From: Aggregatibacter kilianii
GTDB lineage: Bacteria; Pseudomonadota; Gammaproteobacteria; Enterobacterales; Pasteurellaceae
Assembly (NCBI RefSeq): GCF_003130255.1
Contig: NZ_NRCN01000001.1
Location: forward strand, 1,110,501-1,174,500
Direction of reading: 5' to 3'
Length of the DNA: 64,000 nt
Made by a program: the position numbers and the translations under genes. This document shows, in pieces, positions 20,383 to 30,100 of the stretch; position 1 is the stretch's first letter, and every line of letters starts with the position of its first letter. The notes below the pieces were generated by a model that worked only from the letters and a program-made list of their open reading frames with translations, searched no databases and was not told where the DNA came from.

Positions 20383-21366
20383 ATGAAAAAATACGTTGCT
20401 TTAACCGCGCTCTGTTTCGCTTTTACCGCACAAGCCAACGACAGCACGGGGTTTGTCTCCACTGGTGGCGTGGAATACATCAAAAATGACAATATTGCCA
20501 TGCAAAAAGAAAATCTGTTTATCAGTCTCGATAAAATTAAGGTGGACTACGAATATCAAAATCTTACCGACAAAGACATTACGGAAACTGTGCTATTCCC
20601 ATTACCTGAGGTTTCTCTTTATGATTACGGAGACTTTGCGGATACAGCAGGGTTAATTAATACCTTTAAAATCTACGCTAATGGTAAGGAAATTAAACCG
20701 CAAGTGCATGTGCGGGCGTTTTTTTATAAAACAGAAAAAGAAGGGACAGAGGAACAAAAATTGGTGCCTCATGATGTGACGGCGATTTTCAGAGATTGTG
20801 GTTTAACTGAGGAAGAATTGATGGAACCTTGGTTGCGCAAATCTGCATCGGCAGATAATAAAATTTTGAAGTGTAAAGATCCTCGTTTAGCCAAATTTGA
20901 ATTGGAAAAATATGAAGGTGAACTGTTTTGGGGCGGGCAAATGATTTATAGTTGGCAGCAAACCTTTAAAGCTTCCGACACGACTTACATCAGCCATGAA
21001 TATGCCCCGTTGGTCGGTGGTGGCGTGTCTATCTCGTCTATATTAGAACTCGATGAGGAGACACCGTTTACCGAGCAATATTGTATTGGACCTGAATTTA
21101 AGCATGCCATTAAAAAATTAATTCCTGAGGGAGGTGGTTCCTATCGTCAGTTGGGCTATATTTTAAAAACCGGGGCCAACTGGGCAAAACCAATCGCCGA
21201 TTTCACCTTAACCATCGAGCGACCAAAAGATCAGCTAGTGTCATTTTGTTGGAAAGGCAAAGGGGAAGTGAAGAAAGTCTTGCAAAACGACAAGGTGGTA
21301 CAATTCCAAGTACAGGAAAAAGATTTCTTGCCACAACAGGATTTAGATGTGTTGTATGCACCGTAA
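20383..21366 (+). CDS. DUF4424 family exported protein
   Basis: 327 residues with a clear signal peptide (MKKYVALTALCFAFTAQA). The next stretch, STGGVEYIKNDNIAMQKENLFISLDKIKVDYEY, is the DUF4424 start. LFPLPEVSLYDYGD and a C-terminal TIERPKDQLVSFCWKG also fit that family of beta-rich periplasmic proteins. Molecular role unknown. The ATG follows CTGAGGACTA. It has its own short upstream region and no close partner. Confidence 0.8.
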   Translation: MKKYVALTALCFAFTAQANDSTGFVSTGGVEYIKNDNIAMQKENLFISLDKIKVDYEYQNLTDKDITETVLFPLPEVSLYDYGDFADTAGLINTFKIYANGKEIKPQVHVRAFFYKTEKEGTEEQKLVPHDVTAIFRDCGLTEEELMEPWLRKSASADNKILKCKDPRLAKFELEKYEGELFWGGQMIYSWQQTFKASDTTYISHEYAPLVGGGVSISSILELDEETPFTEQYCIGPEFKHAIKKLIPEGGGSYRQLGYILKTGANWAKPIADFTLTIERPKDQLVSFCWKGKGEVKKVLQNDKVVQFQVQEKDFLPQQDLDVLYAP

Positions 21367-21462
21367 CACAGTGAATGCGGAGTAAAAAACTGGGCAAATT
21401 CATGTTCATGGGGAAAATTGTTCCGTTGTACTGTCTGCTTTTGGTAAATAAAAGGAGCAATC

Positions 21463-22914
21463 ATGCCTCAACTCAATATAGAAAACGCGCAATTTCGACT
21501 GCATGAAAAACGTTTGCTAAAGCTACCGCACTTTTGTGTCAAGACTCGGGATTATTGGGTCGTGGTGGGCAGTAACGGCAGCGGAAAAACGGCGTTTTCA
21601 TTAACGTTACAAGGGGCATTGCCGCTTGAGGCTGGTGAATATCACTGTGATTTTGAACGCATTGGGTTGTTTTCTTTTGAACGGCAACAGCAAATTCTGG
21701 AACAAACTTTTAAAGATCGTAACAACGACACGGTGAGTCCTGACGATTTCGGCAAAACTGCACGTCAGACCATTTTGAACGGCAGCGATAAAGAAACCTT
21801 GTGTGACTCTTATGCGGCGCTGTTGCATATTACGTCGCTGTTGGATCGTCCGTTTATGTTGCTTTCTACCGGCGAGAGCCGCAAAGTGTTGTTGGCGCAA
21901 GCATTGGTTGCCGAACCGCAATTATTAATTTTAGATGAGCCTTTTGAAGGGCTGGATCAACAGTCTGTGTCGAATTGGCAACAATTGCTGCAACAGCTCA
22001 ATGAAAAAATGGCGTTGGTGTTGATCGTCAATCGCTTTTCCGACATTCCTTCTGCCGCTGATCATGTGGCGTTGTTAGATCACAACCAGTTAATTTTGCA
22101 GGGAGAACGGACGGAGGTTGAGCAACAAAGCCTATTTCAACAGGTACAATATGCGGAGCAAAACGTTGATGTGCCGTTGCCGGAAAGTGCTGTGTCGCCG
22201 ATTAAATTACCGCCGAATCAATCCCCTTTTGAACTGAAAAACGTTACCGTTCAATATGGTGAGAATGTCATTTTAAATCGGCTTGATTGGACAGTGGCGC
22301 CTGAGCAAAATTGGTGGATTAAAGGGCCGAACGGTGCGGGAAAATCTACGCTATTGTCGCTTATTTGCGGCGATCATCCGCAATCTTATGCTAATCATGT
22401 GGTTTTATTCGGTAAACAGCGGGGAAGTGGCGAAACCATTTGGGAGATTAAACGCAACATCGGTTATGTCAGCAGTCAGTTACACATGGATTATCGGGTC
22501 AACTGTTCTGCATTAGAGGTGATTATTTCGGGCTTTTTTGACAGCATCGGCGTATATCAAAGCGTTCCCGGCGCATTGAGGATCAAGGCGATGCAATGGC
22601 TTACGCGCTTGAATATGGAGGCGTTGGCAAATCGTCCGTTTCGTTCCCTTTCTTGGGGACAACAGCGCCTGTTGTTGATTACCCGCGCGATGGTGAAACA
22701 CCCGCCCATATTGATTTTAGATGAACCGTTGCAAGGCCTCGACGGCATGAATCGCAAACTGGTAAAGCACTTTATCGAACAACTGGTGAACAATAGTCAA
22801 ACCCAACTGCTCTTCGTGTCCCACCAAGATCAGGACGCGCCGAATTGCATTACGCATGTGTTTGAATTTATCCCGCAAGGCGATGGATACGTTTATAAAC
22901 AAAGTGCGGTGTGA
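21463..22914 (+). CDS. modF: Double ABC ATPase, ModF family
   Basis: 483 residues with two ABC domains and no membrane part. Domain 1 has Walker A GSNGSGKTA near residue 36 and an unusual signature LSTGESRK before LLILDEPFEGLD. Domain 2 has GPNGAGKSTLL, LSWGQQRLL and ILILDEPLQGLD. The domain order and length match ModF (PhrA), linked by name and sequence to molybdate transport, though its exact role is unsettled. No other mod genes are near. An uptake signal lies near the 3' end. It precedes the AEC transporter by 28 bases. Confidence 0.88.
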   Translation: MPQLNIENAQFRLHEKRLLKLPHFCVKTRDYWVVVGSNGSGKTAFSLTLQGALPLEAGEYHCDFERIGLFSFERQQQILEQTFKDRNNDTVSPDDFGKTARQTILNGSDKETLCDSYAALLHITSLLDRPFMLLSTGESRKVLLAQALVAEPQLLILDEPFEGLDQQSVSNWQQLLQQLNEKMALVLIVNRFSDIPSAADHVALLDHNQLILQGERTEVEQQSLFQQVQYAEQNVDVPLPESAVSPIKLPPNQSPFELKNVTVQYGENVILNRLDWTVAPEQNWWIKGPNGAGKSTLLSLICGDHPQSYANHVVLFGKQRGSGETIWEIKRNIGYVSSQLHMDYRVNCSALEVIISGFFDSIGVYQSVPGALRIKAMQWLTRLNMEALANRPFRSLSWGQQRLLLITRAMVKHPPILILDEPLQGLDGMNRKLVKHFIEQLVNNSQTQLLFVSHQDQDAPNCITHVFEFIPQGDGYVYKQSAV

Positions 22915-22942
22915 TTTTTAATTATTTTGACGAAGAACAACT

Positions 22943-23872
22943 ATGGATATCGCATTCATTCTCGGCACGAAAATCGTTGAACTGACCCTTATTGTGTTGA
23001 TGGGCTATGGGTTGGTGAAAAGCAAATTGCTTAAATCGGAAGACAGCAAGCCACTGTCTATTATCGGGTTATATATCATCAGCCCCGCCGTGATGATCGA
23101 AGCCTTTCAGATTCCTTACACGCCGGAAATTTTAGACGGATTGCTACTTTCTTTGGGCATGGCCGTCTTTTTACATATCATGCTGATTGCCATCGGGGCA
23201 TTGCTGAAACGGTGGCTTCATCTTGATCCGATTGAACACGCCGCGTCCATTTATTCGAACTCGGGTAATTTGATTATTCCTTTGGTGATGTCCTTGTTTG
23301 GCAAGGAATGGGTGATTTATGCCAGCTGTTTTATTATCGTACAGACCTTTTTATTTTGGACGCATTGCCGCCTGATTATTGTTGGGAAAGGCAATTTAAC
23401 GCTAAAAACCGTGCTGAAAAACATTAATATTTGGTCAATCATGATTGGGGTGACCATGTTTTCCTTACAGATTAAATTGCCTAACATGATTAATGGTACG
23501 CTGACATCTGTTGGTATGTTTATCGGTCCAAACGCCATGTTAATCGCCGGTATGTTGATTGCCGCCATTCCGTTGCGGGCGATTCTTTCTTCTAAACGCA
23601 TTTATTTAGTGACTTTTTTGCGCTTGATTATGATTCCATTAATATTATTGGTCATCGTGAAAGTCTGTGGTTTTGCCGATTGGGTTGAAAACGGTGAAAC
23701 CATTGCGCTCATCAGTTTCCTCGCCACCACCAGCCCTGCGGCCTCTACCGTGACACAAATGGCACTGATTTTTGGCAACAATGCTCAAAAAGCCAGTGCC
23801 ATCTACGGTGTCACCACCATGCTTTGTATGTTCACCATGCCATTGATCATTGCGTTGTATCAGTTGTGGTAA
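22943..23872 (+). CDS. AEC-family membrane transporter
   Basis: 309 residues with about ten membrane segments in two halves. SIYSNSGNLIIPLVMSLFG in the middle and the C-terminal ATTSPAASTVTQMALIFG are typical of the auxin-efflux-carrier (AEC) family, whose bacterial members move malate and other small acids. Substrate not predictable. It follows modF on the same strand and ends at an uptake-signal terminator. Confidence 0.87.
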   Translation: MDIAFILGTKIVELTLIVLMGYGLVKSKLLKSEDSKPLSIIGLYIISPAVMIEAFQIPYTPEILDGLLLSLGMAVFLHIMLIAIGALLKRWLHLDPIEHAASIYSNSGNLIIPLVMSLFGKEWVIYASCFIIVQTFLFWTHCRLIIVGKGNLTLKTVLKNINIWSIMIGVTMFSLQIKLPNMINGTLTSVGMFIGPNAMLIAGMLIAAIPLRAILSSKRIYLVTFLRLIMIPLILLVIVKVCGFADWVENGETIALISFLATTSPAASTVTQMALIFGNNAQKASAIYGVTTMLCMFTMPLIIALYQLW

Positions 23873-23900
23873 AAGTGCGGTAGGTTTTGACCGCACTTTT
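23871..23900. terminator. Uptake-signal terminator after the AEC gene
   Basis: AAAAGTGCGGT / ACCGCACTTTT, a perfect 11-bp stem with an 8-base loop, beginning at the stop codon. Confidence 0.8.
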
Positions 23901-24024
23901 AGATGTCGGGTTATTATTCAATTTTGTTATAACTAAAAATTAGTATATATAGTTAACAATTCTTTCGTTTTTGCTGTTCGGTTTGCTACATTTTCACCGT
24001 TTTATTTTCATTAGAGGTACAACT

Positions 24025-24819
24025 ATGCAGCATCGCGATCTTTATCCCCACGAAATCTTACAGGATGTTATCGACAAAAGTTATGCCAAGTCGGAAGGGC
24101 ACTTAAAAACATTGGCAATTTTAAGCTTTTTAGGTGGCGGCTATGTGAGTTTTGGTTATATGGCATATTTAAAAGTGGTGAGCGGCATTCCTCCCGAGTG
24201 GGGCGGGCTGGCGACATTACTTGGTGCGGCGGTGTTTCCTATTTGTTTGATTTGTATTTTAATCGGCGGTGGTGAATTAGCCACGGGAAACATGATGATG
24301 ATGGCATTGGGCCGTTTAACCCGAAGAGTGAGCTTTAAAAAACTGTTTCGTAACTGGATTGTGGTGAGTTCGGGCAACCTGCTCGGCGCGCTATTTATGG
24401 CGTATTTCTTAGGGCATTATGTAGGCTTATCAGAAGGTGCTGCTGCCGCTAAAACCATTGCTATCGCCGAGGCTAAAGTGCAAATGGATTTCGGGCGGGC
24501 CTTTATTTCTGCCATTGCTTGTAACTGGATGGTCTGCATGGGTATTTGGTTCTATTTCGGTGCCAAACAAACCTCCGGTCGTATTCTTGCCATGTGGTTC
24601 CCGGTGATGATTTTTGTACTTATCGGGTTACAGCACTTTGTCGCCAATATGTTTATTATTCCGGCCGGGATTTTTGCCGGTGCTAACGTCACTTGGAGCC
24701 AATTTTTCTTCAATATGATTCCGGTCTTTTTAGGCAATGTCACGGGTGGTGCGGCATTTGTCGGCGCATCTTATCTTTACGCCTATCGCCATTTATTAAA
24801 AGAAGATTATTGTATTTAG
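24025..24819 (+). CDS. Formate/nitrite transporter (FNT) family channel
   Basis: About 264 residues from the ATG at 24025 after AGAGG; the frame is open from 23971. Six membrane segments with the FNT landmarks: GGGYVSFGYM, GGELATGNMMMM (the omega-loop region), NWMVCMGIWF, HFVANMFIIP with the central histidine, and GNVTGGAAFVG. It is a pentameric channel for formate, nitrite or similar small anions in the inner membrane. It is not clearly FocA or NirC. Single-gene unit closed by an uptake-signal hairpin. Confidence 0.9.
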   Translation: MQHRDLYPHEILQDVIDKSYAKSEGHLKTLAILSFLGGGYVSFGYMAYLKVVSGIPPEWGGLATLLGAAVFPICLICILIGGGELATGNMMMMALGRLTRRVSFKKLFRNWIVVSSGNLLGALFMAYFLGHYVGLSEGAAAAKTIAIAEAKVQMDFGRAFISAIACNWMVCMGIWFYFGAKQTSGRILAMWFPVMIFVLIGLQHFVANMFIIPAGIFAGANVTWSQFFFNMIPVFLGNVTGGAAFVGASYLYAYRHLLKEDYCI

Positions 24820-24825
24820 CAAAAG

Positions 24826-24855
24826 AAAAGTGCGGTGGATTTTGACCGCACTTTA
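24826..24855. terminator. Uptake-signal terminator after the FNT gene
   Basis: AAAGTGCGGT (24827-24836) and ACCGCACTTT (24845-24854) form a 10-bp stem with an 8-base loop. Confidence 0.8.
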
Positions 24856-24962
24856 TCAAGTTTATTAAATATTGCAATGGCTTACCATTATTGACGAAGT
24901 TGTCTTTTATTAAATTAATATTAAAATACTATCGGGTTAAACTTCTATTGCAGGACAATTTT

Positions 24963-25803
24963 ATGGGTCGGTTTTTATTCTTATCTCTCCTTTGTGTCGT
25001 TTCTTCTTCCGCATTTGCCCTTTTCCCCGTCCAAACCGATTGGCAGGTAAATCATTTACAGGGAAAAGTGAAATCCGTGGTTTATCATGCGGAAGATAAC
25101 CCGGAAACCGTAGATGGGAAAATGATGACGACCGACACCGCTCATTTTTATAACGAACAAGGCTTTTTAATTAAAACGGAAGTCAACGTCGGAGAATCCA
25201 AATCTGCCGATAAAATTACTGCCATATCGATATGATAAGCAGCATCGCTTGCAAGAAGTTGATTATGGTATGGATAAAGATACTTACCGACAACTTTATC
25301 ACTATGAAGAAAATGCAGACGGTTCGGGAGCCATTTTGGAGATCTCTTACATCGGTAAAAAACCGAAAAAGCCGAATTTTCAAGAAGAATATGTCAAAAG
25401 AACCTATGACAAGGAAGGCAAACTCACCTCTGAAGCGTTCTATTCTGCAAAAGATATGATTGATGAGCATGTGAGAAAATTTCACTACGACAATGGCAAG
25501 CTGATCAATGCCTGTGATTTTGACGATGTAGGCAAGGAAAGGAATTGTGACACTTATCGTTATTTAGAAGATGGTACCTTTGAGCATAACACCAACTTTA
25601 ATGTCGGACGGGCGAATTTTACTTACGACAAAAACCATAATGAATTAAAACGCCAAATTTTTGATGAATATGAGAGATTAAAAGAAACCCTGACGATCCG
25701 CCATAAATTCGATAAACATGGCAATGTTGTTGAAAGCATTATGTATGATGAAAAAGGCCAATGGTTAGGCAAAGAAACCTATACTTATGAATATTATGAA
25801 TAA
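24963..25803 (+). pseudogene. Frameshifted exported YD-repeat-like protein
   Basis: The ATG at 24963 opens a protein with a signal peptide (MGRFLFLSLLCVVSSSAFA). After 90 residues it stops at TGA 25233-25235. The next frame is open through this point and continues to 25803 with matching character. The shift lies near 25215-25230, and one base too many would explain it. The second part contains repeated units of the kind YDKEGKLTSEAFYS, YDNGKLINACDFD, FDKHGNVVESIMYDEKG, similar to RHS/YD or MORN-like repeats. Whether this is a real pseudogene, programmed frameshift or sequencing error cannot be told. Function unknown. Confidence 0.65.
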
Positions 25804-26056
25804 GGACTTGAAAGGCGTATTGTTAGCTATATTAGGTTAATGCAGTGAAGTTATCGGATAACTCCGAACGTACTTTTTCAGCACAAAAGTCAGCGAGCTT
25901 TCAGATTTCATCTACTTTAAGCGAACATCCCAAATATGGAAACAGGATAAAGAAAAACTCGGTGCCTGTGATTCGAATGTAACAAATTCTTTGGAAGATA
26001 TTCCGCTTGCTTCCATTCTTTTTCTATCTGATTCATGATTTCCCCAAAAAACCGAT
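25804..26056 (+). other. Intergenic region with a start-less open run
   Basis: From 25862 to the TGA at 26036 one plus-strand frame is open for 58 codons with no ATG. It encodes a plausible soluble sequence (SDFIYFKRTSQIWKQ, then LGACDSNVTN), following an in-frame TAA at 25859. It may be the decayed end of another gene. I recognise no family. Confidence 0.35.
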
Positions 26057-26084
26057 TTGATAGCCCTTTTCTTTGCGCTATACT
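26057..26084 (+). promoter_or_regulatory. ribB promoter
   Basis: TTGATA (26057-26062), 16 bases, then TATACT (26079-26084). Transcription would start near 26091, exactly at the first base of the riboswitch. Confidence 0.7.
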
Positions 26085-26090
26085 AGGCCC

Positions 26091-26257
26091 GCATTCTCAG
26101 GGCAGGGTGAAAGTCCCTACCGGTGGTGAGCGTGTTAACGTAAGCCCACGAGCGTTTGAGGCAAAAGTGCGGGTGATTTTTCCCGTGTTTTTTCTCAAAG
26201 TCAGCAGATTTGGTGTGAATCCAAAGCCGACAGTGATAGTCTGGATGAAAGAGAATA
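26091..26257 (+). ncRNA. FMN riboswitch (RFN element)
   Basis: The conserved aptamer pieces are all present in order: GCATTCTCAGGGCAGGGTG, AAGTCCCTACCGGTGG, AGCCCACGAGCG, GTCAGCAGATTTGGTG, AATCCAAAGCCGACAGT and GGATGAAAGAGAA. The variable arm contains an uptake-signal-like AAAAGTGCGG. It senses FMN and represses the riboflavin gene ribB that follows. Confidence 0.96.
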
Positions 26258-26266
26258 AAAAAGCAG

Positions 26267-26300
26267 CACAGGTTTTGTGAAAGACCTGTGTCATCCTTTT
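26267..26300 (+). terminator. Expression-platform hairpin of the FMN riboswitch
   Basis: CACAGGT (26267-26273) pairs with ACCTGTG (26284-26290), followed by TCATCCTTTTT. It is a probable terminator formed when FMN is bound. Confidence 0.65.
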
Positions 26301-26354
26301 TATCCATTCGCCCTGATTCTGGTATTCATTCATTTTATAAAAAAGGTATTTACT

Positions 26355-26999
26355 ATGAATCAGTCATTATTGGCCCCTTTCGGTACTGCTGAAGAGCGCG
26401 TTAAAAACGCACTTGAGGCGTTCAAACAAGGCAACGGCGTCCTCGTGTTAGACGATGAAAATCGTGAAAACGAAGGCGACTTAATTTTCCCCGCAGAAAC
26501 CATCACCACCGAACAAATGGCAACGTTGATCCGCCATGGCAGCGGCATTGTGTGTTTGTGTATTAAAGATGAATTATGCAAACAGTTAGATTTGCCACCG
26601 ATGGTTTCCAACAACACCAGCGTAAACAAAACTGCATTTACTGTTACCATTGAAGCGGCAACAGGCGTATCGACCGGTGTATCCGCTGCCGATCGCGTGA
26701 CTACCATAAAAACTGCGATTGCTGATGGTGCCAAACCTTCTGATTTGCATCGCCCCGGCCACGTTTTCCCATTACGTGCTGCTGCCAACGGCGTATTGCA
26801 ACGCAACGGCCACACTGAAGCCGCAGTGGATTTAGCGCGCTTGGCCGGCTATAAAGAAGCGGGTGTGATTTGCGAAATCACCAATGATAACGGCACCATG
26901 GCAAGAATACCGGAACTTATTGAATTCGTTAAAGAACATGGTTATCCCATTGTGACCATTGAAGATTTGATTGAGTATCGGAAAAAATTTAATTGTTAA
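26355..26999 (+). CDS. ribB: 3,4-dihydroxy-2-butanone 4-phosphate synthase
   Basis: 214 residues from the ATG at 26355. The motif [16 protein letters not shown] near residue 37 holds the metal and substrate residues. RHGSGIVC, the tract [13 protein letters not shown] and [11 protein letters not shown] follow, all of RibB type, with no GTP cyclohydrolase II domain fused behind. It converts ribulose-5-phosphate to the four-carbon unit of riboflavin. It is controlled by the FMN riboswitch just upstream. The frame is open to 26277, but that part is untranslated leader. Confidence 0.97.
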   Translation: MNQSLLAPFGTAEERVKNALEAFKQGNGVLVLDDENRENEGDLIFPAETITTEQMATLIRHGSGIVCLCIKDELCKQLDLPPMVSNNTSVNKTAFTVTIEAATGVSTGVSAADRVTTIKTAIADGAKPSDLHRPGHVFPLRAAANGVLQRNGHTEAAVDLARLAGYKEAGVICEITNDNGTMARIPELIEFVKEHGYPIVTIEDLIEYRKKFNC

Positions 27000-27033
27000 G
27001 TTGCTTTGTGCGGAGTGAGGAAATTCATGTGGA

Positions 27034-27095
27034 AAACCCACCGCACTTTTCTTCGATATTCATTAAAAAAGTGCCATTTTCATGGCACTTTTGTT
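27034..27095. terminator. Terminator between ribB and the autotransporter gene
   Basis: AAAAGTGCCAT-TTTC-ATGGCACTTTT with T and A runs on either side (27068-27093) can stop both convergent genes. A reverse uptake signal lies just before it. Confidence 0.85.
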
Positions 27096-27104
27096 TTGAG
27101 CGAA

Positions 27105-30100
27105 TTAAAAGGCGTATTTTAACTGCGAATTAACACCGTTAGATTTTGTGTCATTGTTGTAAGTGCCTTGATAGCCTAATTTCACGCTAAATGCCGGAGT
27201 GAAATTCGCTTGAATGGCAAGTCCTGCGGTGATGAGGCTGGTGAGCTTGTTGCCATAAAGCGTAGCTTGCGCCTGATCGTTGATGATCATCACTCCTTGT
27301 GGCGTTTTGTCATGATAGAAACGATGATAGGCCAGATCCCCTTGAAGGCTGAATGACACCGCACCTAAGCTAAACGGAATGCTTGGGCGTAGGCCGACGG
27401 AGGTGGCAAATAGGTCACGTTTGTTGTCGGCTACGCGGATTTCACCTTGGGTGAAACTCTTGGTGTTGATATGCAGATAACTTACGCCCGCATAAGGCTC
27501 AAGCGCGAAGTTGTCGCTTTGTATGCCGCGATAGGCTAATTCGGCGAATAGGTCTTCGGTTTGACTGTGCGTTTTGCCTTTTTTGGCGATAGCTAGGTGT
27601 TTTTCGTCTTTGCTTCGGGTATGAATAAAACCGGCTTTCAGATTGAGATCGGCGGTTAATGCGTAGTTGCCATATACGCCTAAATGCAATGCACGATCTT
27701 TGGAAGTGCGGTCATTTTTATGCGTGTTTTTTGTTGCACCGAAAAATGCCCCTACGTTGGATGTATCGTTCACATTGAAATCGGCACCGAGCAATTGATT
27801 GTAGCTATGGCTGCTTAAGCCGTGAGTGCTTAGGTGGTTGTAGCTACTGTTACTCCAAAGACGGGTATTTTGATTTAACTTAGCGTTTATGGCCGCCGGC
27901 CGGGTAAGCTGTTGGCGTAACGTCAAGTTATTGATCAAATTATGTTGTTGCGCCGCTAAATCGGCGTCATAGTTGAGGCCGTCAAATGCCTTATAAGCTT
28001 GCGCTTGAGTCGCGAAGAGTAGGCCTTGATACAGGCTACCGGTGCTATTATCAATCGCATTAGCTATAGCGGCCTCATTGGCACTTCTAGCCACGTTGGA
28101 CATCGCTTGTTTTTGCATTGTGAGTCTAAGGGCGCCGGCATCGCTTTGATTAGTCGCGACAAAGAAGGCGTAAGGGCTGGTTGCCTGCGCTTTCTCGGCA
28201 TTAACAAAAGTGCCGGAACCTTGTATGTTCACTGTTTGGTGTGGGTTTTGGCGTAGTTGTTGTTGGGTTGCTTCGTCAAATTGCGCTGATTGCAGTTTGG
28301 CACCGTCCTCGAAAGTTGCATGAATATTGGCGATTCCGTCATTTAGTACGAAAGTCCCGCCTTTGGCGATGGTTGCTGTGACAGCTTGTGCAGTACTAGC
28401 TATTGTGGTGGTTGTGTAACCGTTTGGTCCGGGTTTGGTAACGTTGGCTTTGGTGAGAATTTCTAGAGCAGCGCCATCTTTGACGAATACACCTTTTGAT
28501 GAGCCAACAGACTGGTTAAGTGCAGATAAGCGTCCTTCTTGGACGTCCACTTGGCCGCTGAAACTGTTTGTGCCGGTTAGTGTTAATATGCCGTTGCCAT
28601 TTTTTACCAAGGCGCCTTCATAACCTTGAGCTAGCCGTTGGTTACGCGCAATTTCGCGATCTAAGCCGACTTGATATTCCGCTTTTTCCTCCGCTGTTGC
28701 ACTATTCCGATTTTGCATTAAGGCTTGTAATTCTGCCTTGCGTGTTGCCCAAGTTGCGGCTTCAGCTTGATCTTCTAACTGACGTGCTTTGATGGCTTTA
28801 TCGCTTATGTCATTTGACCAAAGGTCGTCTTGATTTAAGGTGACGTTAAATTCTCCTAAGAATTGGCCCGGACCAAACATTGCTTTGCCAAGATCTAAAA
28901 TACCCCAACCCCAAACGTTACTCGGTACGCCTTGTTCGGTTTCCCAACGTTCTAATGGCTTGCCTTCAAGTCCTTGACGAAGCGTGGTTTGTCTTGCCGT
29001 AGTGAGCATCACATCACGTGCTTGATCCGTTGTCATATATGGGTAACGGGCGAAAATCACGCCAAGTGCACCGCTGACATGTGGTGCGGCCATAGAGGTA
29101 CCGCCAGCCGATTTATAGATAGCATTGCCGTAAGTTTGAGCATTTGCTAATTCTACATAGGCAGAATAGATATTGGCTGATGGCGCAGCAATCGTCCACC
29201 ATTTTGAATGGCCGGCTAGGTTAAACTCTTGAATATCCGCACCAGCTTTCTCATCGCTCACATCTTCGCTTGAGTCGTTTGGATAACCCTCACCGCCCAC
29301 TTGTCCGGTAACGTTTACCCAATATTTTTCTGCATCAGGTCTGAAGTATGGCAGCATTGCACGGGTGAAAGATTCTGCCATCATGCTTCGGTTACCGGCG
29401 GTAAAGACTTGGATTACCTCTTTGTTTTTAGCCACTTCATAGGCTGCATCTATAAAATTCTTTTCGCCGCCGATGACAAATTGATAGTAGGCTTTTTTCG
29501 CTTCGTCCAAGTCTTTTAAATAAATATGTGCGGACGGATCGCTAATCGGCTTGGGCGCAGTGACTACGTCGTAATATTCTACGCCATATTCAGGCACGGG
29601 ACGCCAATTGTAGGAAGGCTTGTATCCCAATGCTCCCGCAAAAGACGAATTCACTCGGCGATTTGAACCCCAACTGTTATTGATCGCTTTGACGCCTGCA
29701 TCGGCAAGGGCGGTGTAGCCCTTTAAGAAGAAACTATAATCTTGGTTCGGGCCATAGGTCATATTATCGTTACCACCAGTGTTGGCAGAATACAGATTTG
29801 CACCAAAAGCCACGCCATGCATTTCATTGCCATCTCTGCTCGCTGCCATTGTGCCGCCAACGTGTGTGCCATGGGCATCATTAGTGTATTTATGCCATGA
29901 ACCGTCAACGTCAAAGGCTTCTCCTTTGGTAAATTTACCGCTATCGGTTTTATCAAAATTACGTTTGCCGTTTTTCACCGGTTCATCTTTGTTAATTGGC
30001 CCATTACCATAAGCTGCATCGGGATATCGCATACCATTTGTATGATAAGTACCTACGGTTTTTACCGTATGAATACGCCCGTCTTGAAATTCAGGGTGGT

